Assembly (NCBI GenBank): GCA_038210135.1 | Contig: JBBQWZ010000054.1 | Span: forward strand, 1 to 38,710 | Origin: JBBQWZ01 sp038210135 | Lineage (GTDB): Bacteria > Acidobacteriota > Terriglobia > Bryobacterales > Bryobacteraceae | DNA length: 38,710 bases | Reading direction: 5' to 3' | Shown: positions 23,947 through 30,222 of the stretch, in pieces | Layout of the letters: every line of letters begins with the position of its first letter | Position numbering within the stretch: position 1 is the first letter of the stretch | Translations under genes and position numbers: made by a program | The notes under the pieces: generated by a model | What the model saw: only the letters and a program-made list of their open reading frames with translations | Told to the model about the DNA's origin: nothing | Databases searched by the model: none

Positions 23947-24605
23947 TGGCCTGGCTGCTCGAACTCTTCTCGACTCTCACGACGCCCGAGAAATTAATTG
24001 AACTGCTTCGGACCATCTTTTCAGGCTGGCTAGGATACCTGTTTCTCTGCACCGTCGTGTTCGTCGAAAGCGGCCTGCTGATCGGAATCATCCTCCCTGG
24101 CGATTCGTTTCTCTTCACCATCGGAGTCGTCGCCGGCGTCGGCCAGTTGAATATCGTCGTCATCTTCCTGCTCTTGATGGCGGCTTCCATCCTGGGCGAC
24201 CAGATGGGCTACTTCATCGGCTACCGCACCGGTCCCGCGATCTTTAACCGTCCCGACTCGAAGCTCTTCAAGCACGAGCACGTCGTCCAGACCCAGGAAT
24301 TCTACGCGAAGCACGGCGGCCGCGCCTTGATTTACGCCAAGTTCATGCCCATCGTCCGGCCCTTCGCGCCCTTCATGGCCGGAGTCGCCAAGATGCCGTA
24401 CGCGCGCTTCCTCACCTACAACATCGCGGGCGGCGTGAGCTGGGTCTTCTCCATGGTCACGCTCGGCTACCTGCTCGGAGGCATTCCGCTAGTGCGCCGT
24501 CACTTCGAAAAAGTTGTCGTGTTTGTCGCCCTGATCGCGTTCCTGCCGCTAGTGATCCAATACTTCCGCTCACGAAACGCCAAGGAACCCGCGCCCCTTT
24601 CCTAA
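23946..24605 (+). CDS. DedA-family membrane protein
   Basis: The 219-residue product starts with GTG, overlapping the upstream stop by one base. It is hydrophobic with about five membrane segments and shows the DedA signatures: VESGLLIGIILPGDSFLFTIGVVAG, LGDQMGYFIGYRTG, and the second half YAKFMPIVRPFAPFMAGVAKMPYARFLTYNIAGGVSWV. DedA proteins act in membrane homeostasis and, in characterised cases, undecaprenyl phosphate or phospholipid translocation. Pairing with a foldase suggests an envelope function. Confidence 0.92.
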   Translation: MAWLLELFSTLTTPEKLIELLRTIFSGWLGYLFLCTVVFVESGLLIGIILPGDSFLFTIGVVAGVGQLNIVVIFLLLMAASILGDQMGYFIGYRTGPAIFNRPDSKLFKHEHVVQTQEFYAKHGGRALIYAKFMPIVRPFAPFMAGVAKMPYARFLTYNIAGGVSWVFSMVTLGYLLGGIPLVRRHFEKVVVFVALIAFLPLVIQYFRSRNAKEPAPLS

Positions 24606-24880
24606 GTGGCATAAGTGGCATAGGCCTCCGGCCTGTGCAAGCAAGTGGCATACGCCTCCGGCCTGTGCAAGCAAGTGGCATAGGCCTCCGGCCTGTGCAA
24701 GCAAGTGGCATACGCCTCCGGCCTGTGCAAGCCAGTGGCATAGGCCTCCGGCCTGTGCAAGCAAGTGGCATACGCCTCCGGCCTGTGCAAGCAAGTGGCA
24801 TACGCCTCCGGCCTGTGCAAGCAAGTGGCATACGCCTCCGCCTGTGCAAGCCAGTGGCATAGGCCTCCGGCCTGTGCAAA
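24606..24880 (+). repeat. Nine-unit 30-bp tandem hairpin array (family A)
   Basis: Nine units start at 24615, 24645, 24675, 24705, 24735, 24765, 24795, 24825 (29 bp) and 24854, after a partial GTGGCATA at 24606. The unit is GTGGCATA(G/C)GCCTCCGG then CCTGTGCAAGCA(A). The hairpin GCATAGGCC/GGCCTGTGC is intact in units with G (1, 3, 5, 9) and has one mismatch in those with C (2, 4, 6, 7, 8). The G/C pattern nearly alternates, which suggests growth by a 60-bp double unit. The array fills the gap between the convergent DedA and guanine deaminase genes. There are no spacers, so it is not a CRISPR. Confidence 0.97.
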
Positions 24881-24901
24881 CTGACCTCGCAAACAACAGC
24901 C

Positions 24902-26200
24902 CTAGCGGCCAAACACCACGCCGCCCGCCACCCGCACTTCTCGAATCGACTCCGCGCCCGCCATCGTGAACAGCGCCGGAAGCGCACGCGCCGGATCCTC
25001 ATCCTGCGCGACCACCGCCGCCAACGGAGTCCCTGCCGAAGGCCGCACCCTCACGAAATCCGCCGACTTCCCGACCCCGAAATCACCGATTTCCTTCGCC
25101 AGCCCCAGCGCCGCCGCGCCCGCACTCGTCGCCAGATACAACAGGTGCGCGCTCGTCAACGGATATCCGTCCGGACAAAGCCGCTGCAACAGGTACGCCT
25201 GCAGGCCTTCTTTGAACATTCCGAATCCGGTCCCCGCGCCGACATCCGTTCCCAGTGCGAACCGCACTCCGGCGATCACATGCCGCCGCATCGGAAAAAA
25301 TCCGCTCCCCAACGACGCGTTGCTGCAAGGGCAATGCGTGACGCTCGCGCCTGCCGCCGCCATCCGAGCCAACTCGGACCCGGTCGCCTGCACGTTGTGC
25401 GCCAGCACCGCCCGCTCGTTGCTGAGTCCGAAGCGTTCGTAAACCGCCAGGTAATCCGCCGCCCACGGGAACATCTTTCGGACTTCGGCCACCTCCTGCC
25501 TGTTCTCGTTGATGTGCGTCTGAAATGCCGCGTCCGGATGCTCTCGCAGCAATGTCTGACAAACTTCGAGCACCGGCTCTGAAGCCGAAAGCGCAAATCG
25601 CGGCGTCACCGCATAGCGCAACCTGCCCATGCCGTGGAACTCCGCAATCAGCCTCTTGCTGATCCTGTACGCTTCCTCCGGCGTTTGATACAACTCCGGA
25701 ATCAGCATTCGATCCGACATCACTAAGCCCGATGCAATTCGCAATCTGCTTGCGGCAGAAGCGGAAAACAAGGCCCGCATCGCCGTTTCGAAATGCGCGC
25801 CAAACACCAGCGCCGTGGTCGTTCCGTTCGACGCGAGCCCATGCAGAAACTCGGCCGCGATCTGCTTCGCATAGTCCGTGTCCGCCATGCGAGCCTCTTC
25901 GGGCAACGCGAAACGCTCCAGCCATTCGAGCAGCGACGAGCCCAATGTGCCCAGCACGCGTACTTGGGGAAAATGTACGTGCGCATCGACGAATCCCGGC
26001 AACAGAAACGAATCGCGCCAATCCCGCGTCGTCGCTTCGGGATGGCTTGCGGCCAGCGCGCCGTACTCTCCAACCGCCTGGATCCGGCCATTCGCAATCA
26101 GCAGGCCGCCATCCGCGAAGGTTTCAAGAGCGTTCGCTTCGAGGAACGGGTTCCGCGGCGTGTGCAGAATCGTCGCCCGGAAAAGTTCGATCTCACTCAT
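24902..26200 (-). CDS. guaD: Guanine deaminase
   Basis: The enzyme converts guanine to xanthine with a bound zinc ion. From the ATG at 26200 it has 432 residues. Key motifs: LLPGFVDAHVHFPQ (H74, H76), NGTTTALVFGAHF, QTHINENRQEVAEVRKMFPWAADYLAVYERFGL, VLAHNVQATGSEL, THCPCSNASLGSGFFPMRR and FALGTDVGAGTGFGMF (the catalytic Asp). The combination of FPQ, SxNxxE-type HINEN and SLGSG is typical of guanine deaminases rather than other amidohydrolases. An in-frame start at 26335 would add 45 atypical residues; the ATG at 26200 gives the family's normal start. Confidence 0.9.
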   Translation of the reverse strand: MSEIELFRATILHTPRNPFLEANALETFADGGLLIANGRIQAVGEYGALAASHPEATTRDWRDSFLLPGFVDAHVHFPQVRVLGTLGSSLLEWLERFALPEEARMADTDYAKQIAAEFLHGLASNGTTTALVFGAHFETAMRALFSASAASRLRIASGLVMSDRMLIPELYQTPEEAYRISKRLIAEFHGMGRLRYAVTPRFALSASEPVLEVCQTLLREHPDAAFQTHINENRQEVAEVRKMFPWAADYLAVYERFGLSNERAVLAHNVQATGSELARMAAAGASVTHCPCSNASLGSGFFPMRRHVIAGVRFALGTDVGAGTGFGMFKEGLQAYLLQRLCPDGYPLTSAHLLYLATSAGAAALGLAKEIGDFGVGKSADFVRVRPSAGTPLAAVVAQDEDPARALPALFTMAGAESIREVRVAGGVVFGR

Positions 26201-26314
26201 GTTCTTGCTGTCGTGGCTCGGGCGCAGATCGTCGCGGGAGAGGGATTCTTGCCGAAAGGCCGCGTCGGCGGCAGATGTGAACAGGCGCTCCCACGCGAAG
26301 CCGACACCTTGGAT

Positions 26315-26323
26315 TCTATAGCA
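26315..26323 (-). promoter_or_regulatory. Candidate extended -10 for guaD
   Basis: On the minus strand TGCTATAGA reads from 26323 to 26315, an extended -10 form. No -35 is evident. It would give a leader of about 105 bases before the guaD ATG. The stretch 26339-26387 beside it holds imperfect direct repeats of CCGAATCCGAGACA type. Confidence 0.4.
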
Positions 26324-26399
26324 GCCCGTCATCACAACCTAATCCGAGGAAACCGAATCCGAGACACCGGATCCGACAGCCGATCCAATTTGCAGCACA

Positions 26400-26440
26400 A
26401 AGTACTTGTCAAGATGATAAAAATCGCCTATACTCCGTGC
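26400..26440 (+). promoter_or_regulatory. Strong promoter with palindrome; likely leaderless start
   Basis: TTGTCA (26406-26411) and TATACT (26429-26434) are separated by 17 bases. Transcription would begin about 7 bases on, at the ATG at 26441. No Shine-Dalgarno sequence is present. The perfect 8-bp palindrome AAGTACTT (26400-26407) overlaps the -35, a likely repressor site; the winged-helix gene at 27243 is a candidate for the repressor. Confidence 0.7.
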
Positions 26441-27058
26441 ATGGCAACCGTTCGCCCCATTCGCGAAGGCCCGCCGGACGAGCCGGTTCCGATCCACGAG
26501 CACGCGCTCGCGAACCTCCGCTTCATCCGCCGGACAATGGAAGAGGCCACCGCCTTTACCGCCGTGCCCGGTTGGGGAGGCGTCGCCATGGGCGTGACAG
26601 CGCTCGCCGCCAGCGTGCTCGCACTGCTCCAAACCACCAGCATCAACTGGCTCGCCGTTTGGCTGTTTGAAGGCCTCGTCGCGGTCCTCATTGGCGGCCT
26701 TACGATGCGAGCGAAGGCCCGCCGCGGCGGCACCGATTTGCTAACCGGCTCCGCGCGTAAATTTCTGCTCTGCTTTGCGCCGCCGCTCATCGCCGCGGCG
26801 TTTCTCACTATTCCGCTCTATAACGCCGGACTGCTCAGCGTCATCCCCGGCATGTGGCTGCTGCTCTACGGCGTCGGCGTCACCACCGGAGGCGCCTTCT
26901 CCGTTCCCATCGTGCCCGTCATGGGCTTCGTCTTTATGGCCGAAGGAGCCGCCGCTTTGTTCGCTCCCATGAGTTGGAGCGATCCATTACTCGCCGCCGG
27001 CTTCGGCGGTTTGCACATTGTTTTTGGCTGCATCATCGCCCGCCGCTACGGAGGCTGA
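26441..27058 (+). CDS. Unknown membrane protein, about six helices
   Basis: The 205-residue product starts MATVRPIREGPPDEPVPIHEHALANLRFIRRTMEEA, a soluble N-terminal part, then membrane helices: TAVPGWGGVAMGVTALAASVLALLQ, WLAVWLFEGLVAVLIGGLTM, FLLCFAPPLIAAAFLTIPLYNAGLL, MWLLLYGVGVTTGGAF, VPVMGFVFMAEGAAALFAP and AAGFGGLHIVFGCIIARRYGG. I recognise no functional family. Paired with a winged-helix regulator downstream, it resembles small sensor or transport modules seen near PadR/MarR-like genes; this is inference. An ATG at 26414 lies inside the promoter and was rejected. Confidence 0.82.
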   Translation: MATVRPIREGPPDEPVPIHEHALANLRFIRRTMEEATAFTAVPGWGGVAMGVTALAASVLALLQTTSINWLAVWLFEGLVAVLIGGLTMRAKARRGGTDLLTGSARKFLLCFAPPLIAAAFLTIPLYNAGLLSVIPGMWLLLYGVGVTTGGAFSVPIVPVMGFVFMAEGAAALFAPMSWSDPLLAAGFGGLHIVFGCIIARRYGG

Positions 27059-27072
27059 CGCAGTCATTCAAA

Positions 27073-27228
27073 ACCGAACCGCGACCGTAAGGAAGCGGAC
27101 CAGCAACAGCACCGAACCGCGACCGTAAGGAAGCGGACCAGCGAGACAGCACCGAACCGCGACCGTAAGGAAGCGGACCAGCAACAGCACCGAACCGCGA
27201 CCGTAAGGGAGCGGACCAGCGAGACAGA
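27073..27228 (+). repeat. Four tandem B-type hairpin repeats (38/40 bp alternating)
   Basis: Units begin at 27073, 27111, 27151 and 27189 with ACCGAACCGCGACCGTAAGG; linkers alternate between CAGCAACAGC and CAGCGAGACAGC endings, giving 38- and 40-base periods. Each folds as CCGC, GA, CC, GTAA loop, GG, AA or GA, GCGG (27079-27098, 27117-27136, 27157-27176, 27195-27214). The array fills the gap between the membrane protein and the winged-helix gene. Confidence 0.95.
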
Positions 27229-27242
27229 GGCCAAGCAACACC

Positions 27243-27611
27243 ATGGCGAAATCACAAAACGCACTTCGATCCCAACCACCCGACCTCAAAGCGGCGCCAG
27301 CCAAACCGCAGACCGTCGCCGTACCCGACCTCGACCGCCTGATTCACGAGCGCGTTCGCTTAGGCATCGTCAGCGCCCTCGCCGCCAATGAAGTCCTGAC
27401 CTTCAACGACCTCAAGCGCCTGCTCGAAATCACCGACGGAAACCTCAGCGTCCACGCGCGCAAACTCGAAGACGCCGGCTACGTCTCCTGCACTAAATCC
27501 TTCGAGGGACGCATGCCGCGGACCGAATACCGCCTCAGCGAATCCGGCCGCAAGGCGCTCGAAAAATACCTCGACCACATGGAAGCGCTCATCCACGCGA
27601 TGCGCAAGTAA
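27243..27611 (+). CDS. Winged-helix transcriptional regulator
   Basis: The 122-residue protein has a basic, Pro/Ala-rich N-terminus of about 35 residues and a winged helix-turn-helix domain: LIHERVRLGIVSALAANEVLTFNDLKRLLEITDGNLSVHARKLEDAGYVSCTKSFEGRMPRTEYRLSESGRKALEKYL. This matches the winged-helix group near MarR/PadR (PF13601-like). No ligand domain is present. It ends one base before uppS, so the two are co-transcribed. A likely target is the palindromic promoter at 26400. Confidence 0.9.
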   Translation: MAKSQNALRSQPPDLKAAPAKPQTVAVPDLDRLIHERVRLGIVSALAANEVLTFNDLKRLLEITDGNLSVHARKLEDAGYVSCTKSFEGRMPRTEYRLSESGRKALEKYLDHMEALIHAMRK

Positions 27612-27612
27612 C

Positions 27613-28272
27613 ATGCACGCAGCGATCATCATGGATGGAAACGGCCGCTGGGCGCAGGCCCGCGGACTCCCCCGCGTCGCCGGCCACCGCGCCGGAGCGG
27701 ATACCCTCCGCCGCATCATCGAAGCCTCGCCCGCCGCCGGCATCGACATCCTCACGCTCTATGCGTTCTCCGCCGACAACTGGACTCGGCCCGCCGGCGA
27801 AGTCTCCGCGCTCATGTCGCTGCTCGCGCGCTACCTTCGCCGCGAAGCCGCCCGCTGCGTCGAGACCGGAGTCCGCGTCTCGCTGATCGGTCGGCGCGAT
27901 CGACTTCCGAAGTCGATGCTCCCGCTGATCGACGAAACCGAAGCACTCACGCGCGCTGGACGCCGCCTGCATCTGCGCCTCGCCATCGACTATTCCTCGC
28001 GCGACATGATTCTCGAAGCGGCGCGCTCCACTCGTCCGCTGACCCGTGAAAGCCTCTCGAAACGCCTCGGACCCGACGTCGATCTCGTCATCCGCACCAG
28101 TGGAGAACAGCGGCTCTCGGACTTCCTCCTGTGGGAAGCCGCCTACGCCGAATTCTATTTCACCCAAACCCTCTGGCCCGATTTCACCGAAGACGACCTC
28201 CGCGCCGCCATCGCCGAGTTCCACCGCCGAGACCGCCGTTTCGGGGCCCTCCCCACCGAAGCCGCCGGCTAG
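27613..28272 (+). CDS. uppS: Undecaprenyl diphosphate synthase (cis-prenyltransferase)
   Basis: The enzyme builds the C55 lipid carrier for cell-wall synthesis from isopentenyl diphosphate. The 219 residues carry all core motifs: AAIIMDGNGRWA with catalytic D8, AGHRAGADTLRRI, LYAFSADNW, and LVIRTSGEQRLSDFLLWEAAYAEFYF near residues 157-185. It is some 25-30 residues shorter than the E. coli enzyme. It starts one base after the winged-helix gene and is not beside cdsA or dxr, so it might be a second copy or a regulated paralogue. Confidence 0.93.
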   Translation: MHAAIIMDGNGRWAQARGLPRVAGHRAGADTLRRIIEASPAAGIDILTLYAFSADNWTRPAGEVSALMSLLARYLRREAARCVETGVRVSLIGRRDRLPKSMLPLIDETEALTRAGRRLHLRLAIDYSSRDMILEAARSTRPLTRESLSKRLGPDVDLVIRTSGEQRLSDFLLWEAAYAEFYFTQTLWPDFTEDDLRAAIAEFHRRDRRFGALPTEAAG

Positions 28273-28318
28273 AACCAGCCCAACCCTCACTAAATCCCTC
28301 AACGCCCGCCGCCTTGAA

Positions 28319-28338
28319 CCCTGAGCGTGAGCGATGGG
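28319..28338 (+). repeat. GTRA-class hairpin repeat, C type
   Basis: CCC, T, GA, GC, GTGA loop (28327-28330), GC, GA, T, GGG. It is sequence-unrelated to the B units except for the layout. A second copy is at 29316. It is followed by ACCGGTCACTAAT, a flank shared in part with the 29316 copy. Confidence 0.8.
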
Positions 28339-28348
28339 ACCGGTCACT

Positions 28349-28401
28349 AATCTTGTTTGCGCAACAATCTTGTTTTGCGCAACAATTTTGTTTTGCGCAA
28401 C
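28349..28401 (+). repeat. Three direct repeats with TTGCGCAA palindromes before the NIPSNAP gene
   Basis: AATCTTGTTTGCGCAAC (28349-28365), AATCTTGTTTTGCGCAAC (28366-28383) and AATTTTGTTTTGCGCAAC (28384-28401) lie in tandem. Each has the perfect palindrome TTGCGCAA (28357, 28375, 28393), spaced exactly 18 bases. They end 16 bases before the GTG start at 28418, so they may be operator sites, or a local tandem duplication. Confidence 0.9.
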
Positions 28402-28417
28402 GCGATACCCTATCCAA

Positions 28418-29197
28418 GTGACCACCCGCCGAACGCTACTCTCCTCCGCCATCGCCGCCACCGCACTCCGCGCGCAGCCTATGCAGGTCCGCCCCTCCAT
28501 CTACGAACTCCAATGGACCCGCCTGCGCAACGGAGCCGACAATCAACGCGCGCGCCTCACCGAATACCTCCGCGACGGACTCCTGCCCGCCTGCGCACGC
28601 GCCGGCATAGCGCCGATCGGTATCTTCAACTCAAGCATCGGACCCGACACGCCCTTCGTTCTAACCCTCACTCCGCACAAATCGCTCGCGGCGATGGGCG
28701 AAAACAAAGCCAAACTCCATGAGGACGCCGAACACCTGAAGGCTCTCGCGAAATTCTATTCCGCCTCTGGCTCACCCTTCGTCCGCCAGGAATCCTCGCT
28801 CGTCCGCGCCTTTACCTCCGCGCCGCAACTGGATTCGCCCGACGCCGACATGAAACGCCCCGCCAGAGTCTTCGAACTCCGCCTGTACGAATCCAACAGC
28901 CCGCTCAGCCTCCGCCGCAAAATCGCCATGTTCGAAGGCGGAGAAATCGCGATCTTCAAACGCCTCGGAATGCGCCCCGTGTTCTTCGGCGATACCGTCG
29001 TCGGCACCCACATGCCGAACCTCGTCTACATGCTGAGCTTCAACGACCTGGCCCACCGCGACCAATGCTGGAAGGCCTTCGGAGCCGACGACGAATGGAA
29101 GAAGCTGCGCGAAACTCCAGGCAACAACGACGCCGAAATCGTAAGCAACATCAGCAACTGGATCGTAAATCCAGCCCCCTTCTCGCCCATCCGCTAA
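28418..29197 (+). CDS. NIPSNAP-domain protein with export signal
   Basis: From the GTG at 28418 the protein has 259 residues. The N-terminus TTRRTLLSSAIAATALRAQP has an RR followed by a hydrophobic stretch, so a Tat-type signal is likely. Two ferredoxin-like NIPSNAP units follow; the second is clear (ARVFELRLYESNSPLSLRRKIAMFEGGEIAIFKRLGMRPVFFGDTVVG, then NLVYMLSFNDLAHRDQCWKAFGADDEWKKLRETPG). NIPSNAP proteins belong to a stress-responsive dimeric barrel-like group without known bacterial function. A longer frame from 28334 would read through the tandem repeats and was rejected. Confidence 0.87.
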   Translation: MTTRRTLLSSAIAATALRAQPMQVRPSIYELQWTRLRNGADNQRARLTEYLRDGLLPACARAGIAPIGIFNSSIGPDTPFVLTLTPHKSLAAMGENKAKLHEDAEHLKALAKFYSASGSPFVRQESSLVRAFTSAPQLDSPDADMKRPARVFELRLYESNSPLSLRRKIAMFEGGEIAIFKRLGMRPVFFGDTVVGTHMPNLVYMLSFNDLAHRDQCWKAFGADDEWKKLRETPGNNDAEIVSNISNWIVNPAPFSPIR

Positions 29198-29240
29198 CGC
29201 ATAAGGAACGAAAACGCGCCCTCACTAATTCAGCACCGAA

Positions 29241-29260
29241 CCGCGACCGTAAGGGAGCGG
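29241..29260 (+). repeat. GTRA-class hairpin repeat, B type
   Basis: CCGC, GA, CC, GTAA loop, GG, GA, GCGG, preceded by CAGCACCGAA and followed by ACTTCT as at 21817. GCGCTCACCAA at 29281 is the flanking module also seen at 21773. Confidence 0.85.
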
Positions 29261-29315
29261 ACTTCTCCGCGCAAAAGATCGCGCTCACCAACTCCGCCGC
29301 ACAATCCGGCTTGCA

Positions 29316-29335
29316 CCCTGAGCGTCAGCGATGGG
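29316..29335 (+). repeat. GTRA-class hairpin repeat, C type, loop variant
   Basis: CCC, T, GA, GC, GTCA loop (29324-29327), GC, GA, T, GGG. The loop departs from GNRA at its third base, the only such case among the eleven copies. It lies 9 bases from the stop of the minus-strand membrane protein gene. Confidence 0.8.
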
Positions 29336-29343
29336 ACTCGTCG

Positions 29344-30060
29344 CTAATTCCAGCCCCAAAACCCCGCATGCGACGAACCCCGCGGAACCGCCGCCGGCTT
29401 CCGGTACGGCAAGCCCAACAATATAAAAATCGCCAGCGCCACCAGCATCCCCACCACGATGTACCAAGGCCACGAACCCATCGCGTCCAACGCCGACGCG
29501 CTCCCCGGCTTATTCCGCAGGTACATGTAATTCGTGCCGAAAATCCAGTTGAACGTGCCCACGAACGCCGCCCATCCGCACAACGCCGCGAACGCCCGAG
29601 GAATCGCTCCCCACCGCGGCCGTAACAATCCCGACCACGTCAGGTACAACGCCAGCGAAATGATTCCGCCATGCGCCACAAAGAAATACATCGATGGATA
29701 CGACCACAACGGAGCCCACAATTCCGGAGTCACCACCGCCATCCCAGCTCCCGCGATCCCGCAGTAATACGCGATCTCGTAAATCGCCTGCCGCCGCGTC
29801 AACGCCGCCATCAAAATCATCCACAACGAAAAATCGCAAAGCTGCAGCGGCATCCCTTCCGGAAATCGCCAGCCCTCCTTCGAAAACTTGAACGTCCACC
29901 AGACAATCTCGTTCACCAGCAGCCCCACCGCCAAAGCCACCCGAATCGGATCCGCCAAGTTCTTCTTCCGCGCCACCCAGGCCAGCGCCCCCGCCGTCAT
30001 CGGCACGGCCAAAATAATCGCAAAGTGCGCCGCCCCAAAAATCTGAAAGTCCGTAGCCAT
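29344..30060 (-). CDS. YwaF/TIGR02206-like integral membrane protein
   Basis: The 238-residue product is hydrophobic with about seven helices. It has FGAAHFAIILAVPMTAG at the start, EGWRFPEGMPLQLCDFSLWMILMAALT in the middle (the conserved LPLQLCD-like motif), YYCGIAGAGMAVVTPEL, YFFVAHGGIISLALYL and GTFNWIFGTNYMYLRNKPGSASALDAMGSWPWYIV. These are the conserved segments of the bacterial YwaF family, related to eukaryotic TMEM164. Its function is not established; a lipid-related enzymatic role has been suggested for relatives. Confidence 0.88.
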   Translation of the reverse strand: MATDFQIFGAAHFAIILAVPMTAGALAWVARKKNLADPIRVALAVGLLVNEIVWWTFKFSKEGWRFPEGMPLQLCDFSLWMILMAALTRRQAIYEIAYYCGIAGAGMAVVTPELWAPLWSYPSMYFFVAHGGIISLALYLTWSGLLRPRWGAIPRAFAALCGWAAFVGTFNWIFGTNYMYLRNKPGSASALDAMGSWPWYIVVGMLVALAIFILLGLPYRKPAAVPRGSSHAGFWGWN

Positions 30061-30116
30061 CGCGAAACCAGCTTACCTGGGAGCAAAACCAAGCGCTGCG
30101 TCGAGGCGCGCACGAA

Positions 30117-30134
30117 GCGGGGACGAAGTCCCGC
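30117..30134 (+). repeat. Palindromic element GCGGGGAC-GAA-GTCCCGC
   Basis: GCGGGGAC (30117-30124) pairs with GTCCCGC (30128-30134) with one bulged G and a GAA loop. It lies in the 162-base gap between the divergent YwaF-like and aminotransferase genes. A decayed B-type unit (AACCCATAAGGGAGCGGAC, 30171-30189) follows. Confidence 0.55.
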
Positions 30135-30222
30135 GCAGTAAGTGCTCCCGCATACCGAGCATCGAATCGAAACCCATAAGGGAGCGGACACCAAAGTCGC
30201 GCCCTCGCTATATTCAATAGGA

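Noticed and set aside
24606..24880. CRISPR-like regular array
   Set aside because: The 30-bp units are contiguous with no unique spacers, and no cas genes are nearby.
24457..25002. Long frames encoding a repeated HRPEAYAT decapeptide
   Set aside because: They arise because the 30-bp repeat length is a multiple of three; they have no ribosome site and overlap dedA or guaD.
25793..26440. Long upstream extension of the membrane protein frame
   Set aside because: It lies antisense to guaD and crosses the promoter at 26406-26434.
27064..27304. Minus-strand frames with repeated LPYGRGSV
   Set aside because: They are read-through of the B-type DNA repeats, not a protein.
28334..28417. ATG start for the NIPSNAP gene giving repeated LFCAT residues
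   Set aside because: The added residues come from the tandem TTGCGCAA repeats, and the export signal begins at the GTG at 28418.
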